A DNA stretch of 14,973 nt, from the NCBI GenBank assembly GCA_937982505.1, contig CALJLV010000211.1, positions 1 through 14,973 of the forward strand. The letters run 5' to 3'. Within the stretch, counting starts at the first letter, position 1. The number at the start of each line of letters is the position of its first letter. A program made the position numbers and the translations under genes. The DNA comes from an uncultured Desulfobacteraceae bacterium (lineage in GTDB: Bacteria; Desulfobacterota; Desulfobacteria; Desulfobacterales; UBA2174). The notes beneath the pieces were generated by a model. It saw only the letters and a program-made list of their open reading frames with translations. It did no database searches and was not told the DNA's origin. This document shows positions 14,409-14,973 of the stretch, piece by piece.

Positions 14409-14973
14409 ATGAAAAGCAAACTCTACCGCAATCTGCGCCGCCGCATGGTGGCCATCACCCTGGTGGTCTCCATCGCCCCCCTGGTGACCCTGGGGGCGGT
14501 GATCTACTGGCAGTACGTCAAGGTCTTCGAGGCCCGCATCCAGGATCAGGTGCGCCACCTGGCCAGTTCCCAGAGCAACGCGGTGGACGTCTTTCTGCAC
14601 GAGCGGGCCACCATCCTTTCCATCATCGTCGACACCCACAGCTTCGAGGAACTGCGCGACCCGCGGAATCTCAACCGGCTTTTTTCCCTGATCAACCGCC
14701 GGGCCGACGGACTGGGGCTGGTGGACCTGGGGGTCATCGACGGCCAGGGCCGCCACCTGGCCTATGCCGGCCCCTACAACCTCAGCGGCCTGCGCTACGA
14801 TCAGCAGCCCTGGTTCGGCGAGGTGATGAGCCGGGGCAGGCACATCAGCGACGTCTACACCGGGTTTCGGGAGCTGCCCCACTTCATCATCGCCATCCGG
14901 GGCCACGGCCCCGAAGGCCCCTGGATCCTGCGGGCCACCATCGATTCGAACGTCTTCAACCGCCTGGTGCGCA
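14409..14973 (+). CDS. dCache-domain membrane sensor, probably a histidine kinase, 3' end outside window
   Basis: 188 codons are present before the right edge, with no stop. A basic N terminus (MKSKLYRNLRRRM) and a transmembrane helix at about 14-34 are followed by an extracellular dCache_1-like region: a helical segment at about 40-95, then LGVIDGQGRHLAYAGPYNL, YDQQPWFGEV and ISDVYTGFRELPHFIIAIRG. These motifs are typical of Desulfobacterota sensor kinases that often carry PAS and HATPase domains. The kinase part is not visible, so a diguanylate cyclase or chemoreceptor output is not excluded. dCache domains often bind carboxylates or amino acids in the periplasm. A GGGAAGA site precedes ATG 14409. 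Its position right after a CoA-transferase suggests control by a metabolite of that reaction. Confidence 0.8.
   Translation, partial: MKSKLYRNLRRRMVAITLVVSIAPLVTLGAVIYWQYVKVFEARIQDQVRHLASSQSNAVDVFLHERATILSIIVDTHSFEELRDPRNLNRLFSLINRRADGLGLVDLGVIDGQGRHLAYAGPYNLSGLRYDQQPWFGEVMSRGRHISDVYTGFRELPHFIIAIRGHGPEGPWILRATIDSNVFNRLVR

Overview
The window is very GC-rich, densely coded DNA from what looks like an anaerobic member of the Desulfobacterota (the former sulfate-reducing and syntrophic Deltaproteobacteria). That placement is an inference from family content: a dCache sensor kinase beside a class I CoA-transferase, a NapH/NapG-type polyferredoxin beside a DUF362 protein, universal stress proteins, a Pat-like acyl-CoA synthetase/GNAT protein and several sigma-54 promoters. 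No rRNA, tRNA, CRISPR array, insertion sequence or phage gene was seen.

Layout. (1) 1-1194, minus strand: the N-terminal 398 codons of a surface lipoprotein with bacterial Ig-like repeats, with a good sigma-70 promoter at 1341-1370. (2) 1195-1819: a non-coding divergent region holding that promoter and a REP-like palindrome between two degenerate direct repeats. (3) 1820-3253: a VKOR / SurA-N / DsbA fusion for periplasmic disulfide formation, followed by a Rho-independent terminator. (4) 3542-5636: universal stress protein, CBS-ACT protein and a P-type-ATPase-like protein that has no catalytic half. (5) 5886-9772: tandem universal stress protein, acyl-CoA synthetase/GNAT protein with a shortened ATP-grasp region, and a single-domain response regulator. 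(6) 9923-12507: Tat-exported DUF362 protein and a NapH-NapG-like membrane polyferredoxin. (7) 12885-14973: acetyl-CoA hydrolase/CoA-transferase and the start of a dCache sensor protein cut by the window edge.

The main discovery is regulatory. Blocks 4, 5 and 7 are each preceded by a near-consensus sigma-54 -24/-12 element, and 86-164 bp further upstream by the same palindrome, TTTRCA-N3-TGTAAA, followed in all three cases by GACA exactly 7 bp later. This is the expected arrangement of an enhancer for a bacterial enhancer-binding protein (bEBP). Block 6 has a weaker sigma-54 element without a clear enhancer. The window therefore appears to hold a sigma-54 regulon.

How the genes may work together (inference): the dCache sensor reads an extracellular small molecule, perhaps a carboxylate, and a bEBP (not in the window, possibly just downstream) activates the sigma-54 promoters. 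The products act around acetyl-CoA and energy state: a CoA-transferase, a Pat-like acetyltransferase, AMP/ATP-type sensors (USP, CBS-ACT) and a membrane-to-periplasm electron module. Two of the proteins resemble enzymes that have lost part of their catalytic machinery and may now be regulators. The disulfide-formation gene and the Ig-like lipoprotein are probably neighbours rather than members.
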